Below, one piece after another: positions 55,301 through 64,000 of a DNA stretch of 64,000 nucleotides. The position numbers and the translations under genes were made by a program. This stretch comes from Trematomus loennbergii (Eukaryota; Chordata; Actinopteri; Perciformes; Nototheniidae), in the NCBI GenBank assembly GCA_012861695.1, contig JAAOOA010000267.1, positions 173,501-237,500 on the forward strand, written 5' to 3'. The notes below the pieces were generated by a model, which was given only the letters and a program-made list of their open reading frames with translations, was not told the origin of the DNA and did not search any database. The number at the start of each line of letters is the position of its first letter. The first letter of the stretch is position 1.

Positions 55301-58047
55301 ACCATCAGTGTGTTGGTGTCCAGTCGGGTCATGCACTCTTTTTAATGTTTTTCTGTTTCACAATAAATACATAAGGAAAAGATGAAGACATGAACCTCTA
55401 TCTTCTTGTTCCCCAGCTCTTCCTTCAGGCTCTGCAGCTCCTTCTTGTTCCTCAGTTTCTCTGCATGGAGATCCTGAAGCTCAGACTGTTTAGATTCAAC
55501 CTGAAAGAACAGCAGGAAGATTAAGAACCTAACGATGATGAGGGACACATATTTATTAAACATTTAAATGAAAATAAACCTCTCTCTTCTTGGTCTCCAG
55601 CTCCTCTTTCAGGGTCTGGACTTCCTTCAGCTTCCTCTCTCTTCTGCTCCTCAAAGAGCTGCTGCTCAGATTTGAAAGAGAGGAGAGACACATTATAAGA
55701 AGTGACTTTTAGTGACGATACCAAACAAAACTTGCTGTCATTGCATTTCTGGCAGATCCTGTATCTTGATGTTCAGATGTTCTTTACCTTTCCCAAAGGT
55801 AGTGTCATTAGATGTTAGATGTTTGCTCTCGTCCCTCACTGTTTCCTTTAAAACCTCCTTTTGCATTATTTCATCTCTGGCTATTCTTTTCCTCTTTCTT
55901 CTTCAGAGACAAACTCATTTTCAGTTTAGTTGAGTGTTTCTTTAGAGAGTTTCTGCTTATCCACTTACTTTAACAGCTATTTGCACAATTTCAGGTGTCA
56001 TCAGCGGTCCTCTTTCTTCTTCAGTGACACACTGATCTTCAGCTTTAGAACGTTTCTTATTTGTTTCTTTATCAGCTTCATCTGTATGATATCTCTTTAT
56101 CTCTTTGAGAAATAAAATAGACATATATTTAACATGAATGTTATAATATCACAAGCTTAATGCAGTATATACTAAATATATCTTTTTTGCCCACCAATGT
56201 TTTTTCTCCATTTCCAGACAAAAAGGACGACAGTGAGAACAAACATAAATCCAAACAACACGCTAACAGCAATAAGCAGAACACACTGCATGGGACCATG
56301 GAGAAATCATCTGAAAAAAAAAAAGAGAAAACATGTGAGACAGAATCATTGCAAACTTGTATCTCTTGTTGACATCATGTAACATGTTGTCTACCTGAAA
56401 TGCTGAAGTGTGTCTGTGTGGTGCGGTTGGTGTTGTGGTGCTGGACTCTGCAGGTGAAGCTGTTGCTGGGTCTCTTCTCCACAGTCACTCTGCTGCTGAC
56501 AGTATAGAGGTCATCAGGACCTCTGACTGTCTCTGGAGGTCCAGCAGAGAGGAGCTTTCCCTCAGCGTCCAGCCACAACACCTCAGGCTCCGGATACCAG
56601 CCTGCAGACTCACACTGCAGCACCACTCCTCCACTCTGACCGTCCAGCCCTGATAAACTGATGAGAGGCGGAGAGGAAGGACTGGATGCTGAAAACAAAG
56701 CAGGAAGTGTAAGAATTATTCAGTAAATTAGTTGTATTTCTACCCACATACTAACGTAAGAGTGGGCTGGCTACATAGCGAGTGGGAGGTACCCCTCAAT
56801 AAAAACACCTGTTTGCTAACCCAGCTCCAAAATGGTTGAACAAGCTCCCCATTGATATCAGGACAACTGAAAGTCTACACTTCTCCTGTCGCTCACTGAA
56901 AACCCACCAGTTTCCTCTGCTTCTTAGACAATAACATCTAACTTTAAAAAAGTTCTCATCAACTCTTTTCTTTTTCTAGCACTTACTATGGTTTGTCTGA
57001 TTTGAAGCTAATGCACTTGTAGAATACTTGCTGCTCTTTGTATCCTCGAGGGTGATTGCACTTATTTAAGCTGATTAGGATAAAAGGATTTAGTTTGGAT
57101 CTTTGTTACATGTACAAGCGAGCTGAAAACAGCACCTGAGGTTGAGCTTTAAGGGAGAAGTGGAAGAGAACAGAAAGCTCATAATTGCACCAAAACAATT
57201 ATCAAAATGTTTTAAATCTACTAAAAGATCCTAGAAAGATAATGTTTTGTCTCTCATCACCTGCAATACAAATCAAAATGCACATGCAGTGTGTTAAGGT
57301 GGCATTTTTTCAAAGGTGAACAAAGTGTTTTATTGTCAGAGTTTCTCCAAAGAAGGAGACATAGCTAAAATTCTCTTCTCAAGATAAAGATTCAAAACAT
57401 GCCCACATGAACTTACCAACAACCAGTTGCACAAACGTTTGCCGGCCCAGTTCTGGAATGAAACATCTGTATTTCCCCTGATCGGAGAGTTGTACGTTGG
57501 AGAGTTTCAGAGAAATGTTTCCGTTCTTCAGCTCATCGGTGAACAGTGAGGTTCTTCCCTCAAACATGTTGTTTCTTTTATCCTTTAGTGTCTGACCTGT
57601 GTGCCAAACATGAACAAATCTGGGGTTCAGGTCGGGCCTCGTCCACTCAAACGTCATTTTGGCAGCATTTACCCCCGGCTCCAGATAACACGGCAAAATG
57701 ATGTCTTCACCAAGGTTTGATACTATTGGCTGAGAGGAGCCAATCAGCTGAGACTGGCCTGGGAAGATAAAGGACGTACATTTGATCTCCTCCAATTAAA
57801 CAAGTTTCTTCTTAAGACTTCTTAAATATTAAGAGAGCAATATGTGACAGTAGAAAGTAGAGCCAGACAGGAATGATGGTTGCCCTAATAGTCACCACAT
57901 AGTATTGACTTATTAGTGACATTATAGTGACTTCTTATTCAGTCAGTTACCTCTACAGTAGTGTGTTAGGAGAAGATGGAAAACCAAAACACTGAGAGTT
58001 CTGAGATGAGTTTGAAGGTGTTTTCCATCTGTGTGGAGAAGCATCAT
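52221..58047 (-). CDS. Butyrophilin-like Ig receptor with coiled coil and lamin-tail domain, gene 2
   Basis: Minus-strand exons: signal peptide 57951-58047; Ig V 57417-57758; Ig C 56395-56688; transmembrane 56195-56310; cytoplasmic 55969-56102; coiled coil 55580-55671 and 55396-55500, with degenerate ones at 54390-54750; lamin tail 53773-53919, 53450-53556, 52221-52379 (stop at 52221). A non-coding first exon ends at 58474. The extracellular part is like butyrophilin/B7 molecules; the cytosolic LTD is the protein- and DNA-contacting fold of nuclear lamins. V, C, signal, LTD exon a and exon c are intact; the transmembrane exon, one coil exon and LTD exon b differ from expectation by single bases. 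The downstream triplet at 50837-51737 may be an alternative 3' end. Confidence 0.7.
52488..53085 (+). mobile_element. LINE fragment (C-terminal reverse-transcriptase region and 3' tail)
   Basis: Reads FLRRLRSFWASREIILLFFT SVI, then LLHLLKICSTIVGHPV.., the post-RT segment of many fish LINEs, with frame breaks. The tail ends in CGTAT units at 53035-53070. It sits in the intron between lamin-tail exons b and c of gene 2, in antisense orientation to the gene. Confidence 0.65.
53086..53449. other. Gene 2 intron, unassigned
   Basis: A GC-richer stretch at 53190-53380 differs in composition from its surroundings and is absent from the duplicate intron (50993-51246), so it is probably an insertion. 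No ends identified. Confidence 0.35.
53450..53556 (-). pseudogene. Gene 2 lamin-tail exon b, one base short
   Basis: 107 bp against 108 in the twin at 51247-51354; the loss is at CACCC[TT/-]CACG near 53505. Starts DQQLGGWELKLRINMSTPT. Confidence 0.7.
53773..53919 (-). CDS. Gene 2 lamin-tail exon a (intact, 49 codons)
   Basis: EHTKKDVEPDTSHSKEPNQT.. is a polar linker; HSGFIIEVNTRQSFCLKNTF HE aligns with the start of the lamin tail. Bounded by CCATAG and GTAACG. Confidence 0.7.
54390..54750 (-). pseudogene. Degenerate coiled-coil exons of gene 2
   Basis: Minus-strand segments reading KEAEVQRLQEEI (near 54430-54470) and NKAKQEVEN/DEELETQQEE (near 54660-54730) resemble the coil exons but contain stops and indels. 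Confidence 0.45.
55396..55500 (-). CDS. Gene 2 coiled-coil exon (35 codons, intact)
   Basis: VESKQSELQDLHAEKLRNKK ELQSLKEEL.. with clear heptads; bounded by TTCTTTCAG.. wait-free AG and GTTCAT. It does not contain the conserved helix-start or helix-end motifs of intermediate-filament rods. Confidence 0.75.
55580..55671 (-). pseudogene. Gene 2 coiled-coil exon with frame break
   Basis: Starts QQLFEEQKR in one frame and continues KLKEVQTLKEELETKKR in the next; one base is missing near the GAGAGAGG run at 55635. Donor GTTTAT. The acceptor position is approximate. Confidence 0.6.
55969..56102 (-). CDS. Gene 2 cytoplasmic exon
   Basis: Encodes RYHTDEADKETNKKRSKAED, QCVTEEERGPLMTPEIVQI AVK and ends before GTAAGT. 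Charged, probably helical linker between membrane and coil. Related to the gene 1 segment KDQISTDEEL. Confidence 0.55.
56195..56310 (-). CDS. Gene 2 transmembrane exon
   Basis: A frame reading MQCVLLIAVSVLFGFMFVL TVVLFVWKWRK is an obvious membrane anchor with basic stop-transfer. Splice phase from the Ig C exon leads into a neighbouring frame, so either a base is missing or another acceptor is used. Confidence 0.6.
56395..56688 (-). CDS. Gene 2 Ig C exon (intact)
   Basis: 294 bp: PPLISLSGLDGQSGGVVLQC, WYPEPEVLWLDAEGK, TVEKRPSNSFTCRVQHHN. Bounded by TTTTCAG and GTAGAC. It differs from the gene 1 exon by only a few substitutions, much less than introns do. Confidence 0.85.
56828..56935 (+). 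mobile_element. LINE C-terminal fragment in gene 2 intron
   Basis: Plus-strand WLNKLPIDIRTTESLHFSCR SLKTHQFPLLL is the characteristic end of CR1/L2-type LINE proteins. A 3' untranslated stretch follows to about 57110. Confidence 0.6.
57417..57758 (-). CDS. Gene 2 Ig V exon (intact)
   Basis: 342 bp open: GQSQLIGSSQPIVSNLGEDI, ILPCYLEPG, MTFEWTRPDLNPRFVHVW, SLKLSNVQLSDQGKYRCFIP. Cys, Trp and DxGxYxC of a V-set domain in the butyrophilin/MOG style. Bounded by TTCCCAG and GTAAGT. Confidence 0.85.
57951..58047 (-). CDS. Gene 2 exon 1: signal peptide
   Basis: MMLLHTDGKHLQTHLRTLSV then LVFHLLLTHYCRG; 97 bp, donor GTAACT. Conserved start with gene 1. Confidence 0.8.
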
Positions 58048-58139
58048 GGAGCGCTGGAAAAGAACAGAAAACAGATAAAAGCTGTGTTAAATTCCAGGGG
58101 AAAGAGAGTAGTGAAACTAAAGGCATGAGTTATAATCGT

Positions 58140-58760
58140 TTGAACAGTACTCGTGCTGGAAGCTCCAATAAATGAAAAGAAAACTTTGCTGCCATCTTCT
58201 GTGCTCTACCAATAATTACACATTAAAAAGACTACACCTGTTCATTTTATTGTTAGGACTAACAGTCTATCTGTAAATGTGGGATAGGGTTCAATTCAAC
58301 AATTGTAATACTGTAGAAATTAGAAATCAATGCAATCATAATCAACGTACAGTTGAAATGCAGTTTGAATTAAAGTTGTGGTTGACCGAAACTCATAATG
58401 CAGTCCCACTTTCAAAAAAAGTTTACTGATCTTTTTAATCTTGTGTATTAAATGTTAGACGACTACCACGTACCTGTTGGGTGCTGCTTGTGTCCGTCTC
58501 TTCGACTGACTGCGAGGACAACGTATGTAAATCATTAACAGGCTCTTGCAGTATCAGGCAAATTACCACCTAATTCCTTTCTTCAATCAAAGTTCTTAGA
58601 AACCAACATTTTGATATTCTTTTTTTTTAAAGTGCAACTGTCTCAGCAAGAGACATGTTTTGCAAATGCAGTATAATACATTAAATTTGAGTCCATGTGT
58701 ATTCACCATATTGTTGTCTGAGTTTCACTTTGAGCCTCCGTTCATAAACATCTGGACTTT
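58140..58760 (-). promoter_or_regulatory. Gene 2 upstream region with untranslated first exon
   Basis: Conserved with 27590-27853 and 32177-32250. The non-coding exon ends CAACAG at 58474 before GTACGT. No coding ATG in this exon is conserved. Confidence 0.5.
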
Positions 58761-58859
58761 GCGCTCACTTGCCAGGTTATATATTAATACATTGCAATAA
58801 AATGTGTTCAGTTGAAAAGCAAATGTTCAATGATGAAGATGAGAGGTCTGATCTTTTAT

Positions 58860-59880
58860 TGCAGGGGGCAGGATATCTCAGGTTTCTCAGGTCACCCCAA
58901 CCTGACAGACCAAAGGCTAACGACTAAAGGCAATGAACAACCGTCCTGAGTATGAAATGCAGATGCAGGAAGGTCTGCAAGAACAGCTGAGGCCTAAAGG
59001 TTCAACCAGATCCAGAAGAAGTGTTTGAAGGAGAGGAAGGGGCACAACACAGAAGGATATTTCCTGGTGAGACACAGGAAGAACCAGGACCAGAACCCCA
59101 TGAAGTTCCACAGAACAGACTCCTGTACAGTGTTGGAGTTCATTGGCCACAGGCCTGCAAGACCACAGTCTGGCATGAGTTTTGACGAGGACCTTGACGA
59201 GGTGCTAGTAGCAACTGCTAAGGCAGATTTTGATAGTAGACAACAATCGTTGTCAATCTATCTGAGGAAAGGTTTGGAGCAGAGCCAAGCACGAGCAAAA
59301 GAGCCGCAAAGATCCACAAGATCCAACAGGAGTCCCTAAAGAAGCACATCAGAGAGGCCAGTGGTGAGCAACGTCCCTCTTGACTGAGCTGCAATGACTG
59401 GAGAACCCTCGTCCATGTCAGGGATACTCCAACCACCAATCAGGGCCTTCATGGATGGGCTGACTGTCACCACCATCTCAGTGCATGGAAGCATGTGATC
59501 CCTGCAAGGAATAGGAACTGATTGCCTGGGGAAACATAAGGTTTGAACCTGGAAGGTTAGGGTCACTGGTGTTGAAGATGGGAAAAGTCATGGACAGGTT
59601 CCATCTCAGCATTTCATGGATAAAACATGAGTCCAGGAAACCAGGAGCACCAGCTGCACCTGAAGTCCCTGGTTGAGGAGTTCAATGTCACTCGGGCCAG
59701 AAAGGTTGTGTTGTACACGGACTGTGGGGAAACCACTCTACAAAGCTCTTGTGCACTGGGCATCACTGACATGAAGAGGAGGAGATCCATCAAGAACATC
59801 ACAGAGGCAGCAGAGAAAGACAAGAGGTTTCTGGGTCAGGAAAAAGGTCTATGGGGAGGAGCAAATATCATCTGAACAAG
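58860..59880 (+). other. Unidentified ORF-bearing repeat-like segment
   Basis: Plus-strand open frames at 59025-59339 (MKERKGHNTEGYFLVRHRKN.., SFDEDLDEVLVATAKADF) and 59627-59875 (NQEHQLHLKSLVEEFNVTRA..) are interrupted by stops and lack splice sites. Higher GC than neighbouring DNA and no introns suggest a processed insertion or retroelement remnant. No family recognised. It separates the 5' ends of gene 2 and gene B. Confidence 0.35.
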
Positions 59881-60315
59881 TCAAGTCGTGATCGATCAAC
59901 AACTGCTCGCGGGTGAGCGGGTCTTTTTTTGAAAGACCCAAAACACACTAATCACTAATGATGTGTTCGGGAGCACATTCAATTAAATGTACCCACAATT
60001 AAATAAGGAGTGATGAGGCTTCAGCTTCAAGAGATCTGAAGAGTCTCAGCCTTAGATTGACCCAATGCAGGAAGCTGATCAGCTGCAGTTGAGCTTCAAC
60101 AAAGAAGGTGACTCTGAATGCTAAAGGAAGAATATACATGAGAGAGTGTGCTTCTAACTTGGTAGGCCTGTTTCAACATGACCATAACTTCAGCACAAAG
60201 TGAGTAATGTGTTTTTTATGATGTTCTCAGCCTGTGTTAACTGGTAACGGTTTCATCTAGAGCTCTGAGCTGAAACCACAGAGTCTGACCCCAGCCTCAG
60301 AAACTCTGCACAGGA

Positions 60316-60325
60316 AGAGGAAGTT
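60316..60325 (+). promoter_or_regulatory. ETS/PU.1-type site upstream of gene B
   Basis: AGAGGAAGTT lies 56 bp before the gene B start codon. Myeloid Fc-receptor genes are often driven by PU.1 through this core; single match, so tentative. Confidence 0.35.
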
Positions 60326-60708
60326 CTCACTCACATTATATGTGTCTCACAGTGAGACGCTCAGACAGCAGGAAGACATCATGGAGGTCACAGCGCTCTG
60401 CAGCCGACTGCGTGAGTCTCAGCTTTCTTTCAACTTTATCTTTTATATTCAATGCATATGTTTGATTTAAATTTCTTTATTTTATATAGTGACCTGTGTT
60501 TTTTCTGTATGGTGCTCATACTCAGAAGAGCTCTACGCGAAACAACGGTGGGTAGCAGCTACTAAAGATACAAATGCTCATGGTAATAGGAAATACCAGT
60601 GTGTCCGTGCATTGTGTGAGAGATACGGAGACATTTACTTAGATTTTGATCATAGTTTTGAAAGTCATTTTTATCATCAGATGTTTTGTTCTGTTTTTCC
60701 TCACGCAG

Positions 60709-60952
60709 CTTTGCAAATGATTGCAGAGAGACTGCAGCTCTTTGAATACACACCCTTCTCTTTTCTCTGCGAGGGTCCTGGCTCTGCTCTGAGAGGGTTA
60801 AGGAACAACAATGAGTTAATTGAGGATTGTTATAATATTGCTTCATCAACACTGAACTGCACCATTAAATCAGCTATGATTCAGACAGTGGGGTTTACTG
60901 GTGTGAGGATGAGAAAGGAGAGAAGAGCAACTCTGTCAACATCACCGTCGCC
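60709..60952 (+). pseudogene. Gene B Ig domain 1, frameshifted
   Basis: Starts ALQMIAERLQLFEYTPFSFL C after TCACGCAG. The end reads YDSDSGVYWCEDEKGEKSNS V in a shifted frame. Donor GTATGT as in gene A. Confidence 0.65.
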
Positions 60953-61261
60953 GTATGTTTCTCATATTATATCTTTATTATACATGTTTTATTTATATGT
61001 GTAGTTATTTAACATTTATTGTATTGTAATGTGTTTATGCATGTACTATAATACACCAAAGGAAACTCCTTCTATGTGAAGACCTACTTGTACACCGATT
61101 CTGACCAAGTGTGTCATAAATATGCAGGAAGTGTAATGACCCTTAGCTTTTTAAATATGTTGGGATCAGAACACAGTTTTCAAAGTTGAAACATTTTGTA
61201 TCTGAACATTTTAAAGAAACAAAAACTGAATTTATCAATTAAATGATCAACTCAGGGAATT

Positions 61262-61312
61262 TTAAACAATATCAATCTCTATGCAGACGATACACTACTC
61301 TATGTTACTATC
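61262..61312 (+). mobile_element. LINE reverse-transcriptase scrap (YADD motif)
   Basis: INLYADDTLLYVTI is the catalytic block of LINE reverse transcriptases; flanks are not coding. It lies in the intron between D1 and D2 of gene B. Confidence 0.5.
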
Positions 61313-61501
61313 TAATTTCTGATTTATTGATCATGTAGTTCTGCTTATTTCTGATATGTTCATTCAGTATGTGTATGATGCCACCACATTTTACATTCAC
61401 TGTATTTTCAGGATGACATTTCTTCCCTCTGTCTAAATCATCTCCTATTCTTTATTATAAATAACCACAGATACTAAACGTTTGATCCTGATGTTGTTCA
61501 G

Positions 61502-61747
61502 GTGGCTCTGTGATCCTGGAGAGTCCTGTGCTTCCTGTGATGGAGGGAGAATCTGTGACTCTGAGCTGCAGAAACAAGACGACCTTCCCCATCCTGTCAG
61601 CTGACTTCTATAAAGATGGCCGCCTCATCAGGAGCAGCTCCACAGGAAACATCGCCATCAAAAATGTTGATAAATCTGACGAAGGACTCTACAAGTGCAG
61701 CATCCCTGATGGTGGAGAATCACCAGAGAGCTGGCTGACTGTCAGAG
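61502..61747 (+). CDS. Gene B Ig domain 2 (intact)
   Basis: [23 protein letters not shown].., [34 protein letters not shown]. Bounded by TTGTTCAG and GTGAGA. Confidence 0.8.
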
Positions 61748-62112
61748 GTGAGATATGTAAATAAGATGTATGAGATTATCTAATTAAACGACAAAGACGT
61801 TAAGAGAGAGCTCAAAGAAGAGATAACTCAAATCTAGAGCCCAGAAACTGAGAAATCATGTGAATCACTTTATCTAGTGAAGTACAGTGATCTACTTCCT
61901 GCCAGGCGTGTGTGTTATGCAGAGGGATTTAGTGTCCCGCTTGAATCCGTTTGGATCAGCAGTTCTGTAGAAAACTGTAAAAACCTGGTCTGCCCTTCTT
62001 GGACTTCAACCCACCTTTAAACCCAAGAAGCTACGGCACGACCACATCCTGCACAGGCTCTGAACTAGTGTCTTTAGATTGTATGAACATGCTTTAAAAC
62101 CTGTGTTTTCAG

Positions 62113-62315
62113 CTGGCTCTGTGATCCTGGAGAGTCCTCTCCTCCCTGTGAGAGACGGAGAATCTGTGACTCTGAGCTGCAGAAACCAGATCTCCATCCT
62201 GTCAGCTGATTTCTACAAAGATGGCCGCCTCATCAGGAGCAGCTCCACAGGAAACATCACCATCCAAAGAGTTCTAAATCTGATGAAGGACTCTACAAGT
62301 GCAGCATCTCTGAAG
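62113..62315 (+). pseudogene. Gene B second Ig domain 2, truncated
   Basis: Starts like the previous domain ([22 protein letters not shown]) but loses frame near 62275 and lacks the final strand; the normal donor is deleted. A cryptic GTGACT at 62315 might serve. Confidence 0.65.
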
Positions 62316-62403
62316 GTGACTGTCAGATAATGCACTGTAGTTTACATTTGGAGAATATATGTGAGTTTTTATTATATATATTCACGTTGTGTTGTGTTTG
62401 CAG

Positions 62404-62551
62404 CTGTTCACAGAGAGACGTGTCCCTCCTCGATCACTCCCTTCACGTCCTCCTCGTCTTAAGGACTGTGTTCACCGTAGTGATGGTGGCTCTGCTGCTG
62501 CTGCTGGTGGGACTGCTGCATTGTGGGAAACTCAGGGTCACACAGAAATAA
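62404..62551 (+). CDS. Gene B terminal exon: transmembrane and short tail
   Basis: [19 protein letters not shown] and [13 protein letters not shown] at 62549. 148 bp against 147 in gene A, so the membrane frame is shifted relative to the phase used in gene A. Confidence 0.65.
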
Positions 62552-63568
62552 CTCAAGTAAAAAGATCAGAGATTTGGTCTTCAACACAATGAACACCACG
62601 AGCTGAGGACATAGACTTTCTCACACTCAAGACAAAGTTAAAAACCACAGAGGTACTGACTGACGCATGCATTTATTTTAAAAGGCGAGCTGAGGGTATG
62701 TTGTTCTGAGTTTTATTTTAGACTCCAGATACTTTCAGCTTCTCAGACACAACCCACAGAAATATTTTTTTATATGAATGTATGTGAATATATAGAAAAA
62801 GCTTTCAAGAGGCTTTGTAGAAACAGCAAAACATTCTCAGTTTCATGGCGTAACTTGAACGTATATAACATAATGATGTGGGTTGAACATGATAATTCCT
62901 GCAAGCATAGTAGCATTATACTGTAGCTCAAAGGACAGCTGTGCAGCCTCACAGAGCGGCTAACATAACTGTAGACATGACAAGCAACAACAGACTTATC
63001 TTTACTGTTTATTTAATAAAAATACTCAACTATATATTTTTTATAAATTGTAAGTAGCACCCCATGTGACATGTATTAAAAACATATATGGAAGTTAGTA
63101 TTTCCCAAAGCGAATATTATCAAAGCTGCACATCAGCTTCTGAACCTATCAATATAAAACACAATTTCAAACATTTCCATTTCTGAGATTTCTAAATTAT
63201 AATCTTTTAACGAAAAGAGTAGATTTTCAGTAAAATATAAAAGCAGTGGCCATCAATCAAAGGAAGATCTGTTTACCACAAAACATGTTTTAAATTGTTG
63301 AATATCAGAATAATAAAAGTGTGTCTGTAAATGGTTGATCTCCTCGTCTTCACTGAGCGTCACAGCAACCTGTGTTTGAGCAGGAAGTCATGCTGTTCCT
63401 GTTTATGATGTTTATAATGGGAACTTTCTCTCATGACTCATCTCATCTCAATTTGAGCTACTTCCTGAAACTCCTGCTTTATGTGTTTTTGCAATTGAGA
63501 GTTTTTGAAACTTCTAATAAAAGTGGAGTAAGATCAACAGAGCAGAACAAAGGAGGTAGTTATTCTGT
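62552..63568. other. Convergent 3' region between gene B and the third LTD gene
   Basis: 62600-62700 is the inverted counterpart of the 42690-42960 flank. No exon seen. Confidence 0.55.
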
Positions 63569-64000
63569 TTAAGTGGATGTCATACAGCGTTCATATTGCT
63601 TCTTTCCAGTGTTGCTGTAGAGGACGAACTTCAGTCTGTCTCCAGAGCTCCAGGGCTTCAGGTCGCTCCACTCCAGCTCAGTGTTAGAATAACTGTGACC
63701 TTGACCTGGAACCCTCATCTGTAAAATACAAAATCACAGAATAACAAGCAGAATCATTGAATCATGAAATAGTTAAAATAATAATGCATTTTTTATATTC
63801 TTATGTTTTAACATATAATTCAGTTCTGAATGAAAAACATTTGAAAAGGAAAAATGCAACATAAAGTGAGAGAACTAGAAAGACTCACAGTGACATCTCT
63901 TCCAGCCTCAAGTTTCAAAGATTTATCAAATCTGTACATGATGGGATCGTGTCGTTAACCTGCAGATGCAACACCCAGTCTCCCAGCTTTTTGGCTGCAG
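63569..64000 (-). CDS. 3' end of a third lamin-tail gene, cut by window edge
   Basis: Exon c 63569-63718: NTELEWSDLKPWSSGDRLKF VLYSNTGKKQ.. to TAA at 63569. Exon b 63899 to about 63994: KLGDWVLHLQVNDT and FDKSLKLEAGRDVT in two frames (one-base break). Closer to gene 1 (LKPWSSGD, FDESLTLKAG) than to gene 2. It faces gene B tail to tail, as gene 1 faces gene A. Confidence 0.65.

Larger units (their letters stand above)
60381..62551 (+). pseudogene. Fc-receptor-like Ig receptor, gene B
   Basis: Plus-strand exons: signal start 60381-60411 (MEVTALCSRL); D1 60709-60952; D2 61502-61747; second D2 62113-62315; transmembrane/tail 62404-62551. Same architecture as gene A on the opposite strand. D2 (61502-61747) is intact, 82 codons. 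D1 has a one-base shift near 60875 between CTIKSA and SDSGVYWCED. The second D2 lost about 25 bp including ESPESWL near 62315, and the last exon is one base longer than in gene A. As assembled it is unlikely to encode a full receptor. Confidence 0.6.

Noticed and set aside
60562..60852. Minus-strand ORF opposite Ig domain 1 of gene B
   Set aside because: It is a shadow of the plus-strand Ig exon and has no own motif.

Overview
The window is teleost fish nuclear DNA, probably from a spiny-rayed fish. Genes are split by introns with GT..AG junctions, most of the sequence is transposon-derived (L2/CR1-type LINE pieces, an LTR element, several terminal-inverted-repeat DNA elements, long CA/TG microsatellites), and the genes are fish-type immunoglobulin-superfamily receptors. 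There are no bacterial operons, CRISPR arrays or recognisable RNA genes.

Layout. 1-2590: AT-rich repeat-poor DNA with two small tandem duplications. 2590-4279: minus-strand 5' end of an LTR retroelement (LTR 3636-4279, primer-binding site, leader). 4280-20173: a 15.9-kb inverted repeat with arms of about 8.3 and 7.6 kb around a 31-nt loop at 12573-12603. The arms carry decayed virus-like or Maverick-like genes, and a retroviral-type integrase fragment lies exactly at the centre. 20370-24160: GC-rich tandem repeat, a 525-bp tandem duplication and a truncated LINE. 24.4-27.4 kb: isolated receptor-tail exons and a long TG microsatellite. 27.6-41.9 kb: plus-strand butyrophilin-like gene 1, its first intron interrupted by a 3.8-kb fold-back transposon. 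42.9-45.7 kb: minus-strand Fc-receptor-like gene A. 47.1-49.5 kb: a tandemly duplicated mobile cassette with a large minisatellite. 50.8-58.5 kb: minus-strand butyrophilin-like gene 2. 60.3-62.6 kb: plus-strand Fc-receptor-like gene B. 63.57-64.0 kb: the 3' end of a third gene of the first kind, cut by the window edge.

The most unusual content is the butyrophilin-like family. Its exons encode, in order, a signal peptide, Ig V, Ig C, a transmembrane segment, a cytoplasmic coiled coil, and then a lamin-tail (LTD) fold where a mammalian butyrophilin would carry B30.2. The LTD exons are cut at the positions I remember for vertebrate lamin genes, which points to exon capture from a lamin. This order appears twice, and a third LTD stands at the window end. 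Each LTD gene pairs with an Fc-receptor-like gene, so the locus looks like an immune-receptor cluster growing by inverted duplication.

Many exons differ from their paralogues by one base, often in short homopolymers. From sequence alone I cannot separate pseudogene decay from uncorrected long-read consensus errors, so gene integrity is stated cautiously throughout.
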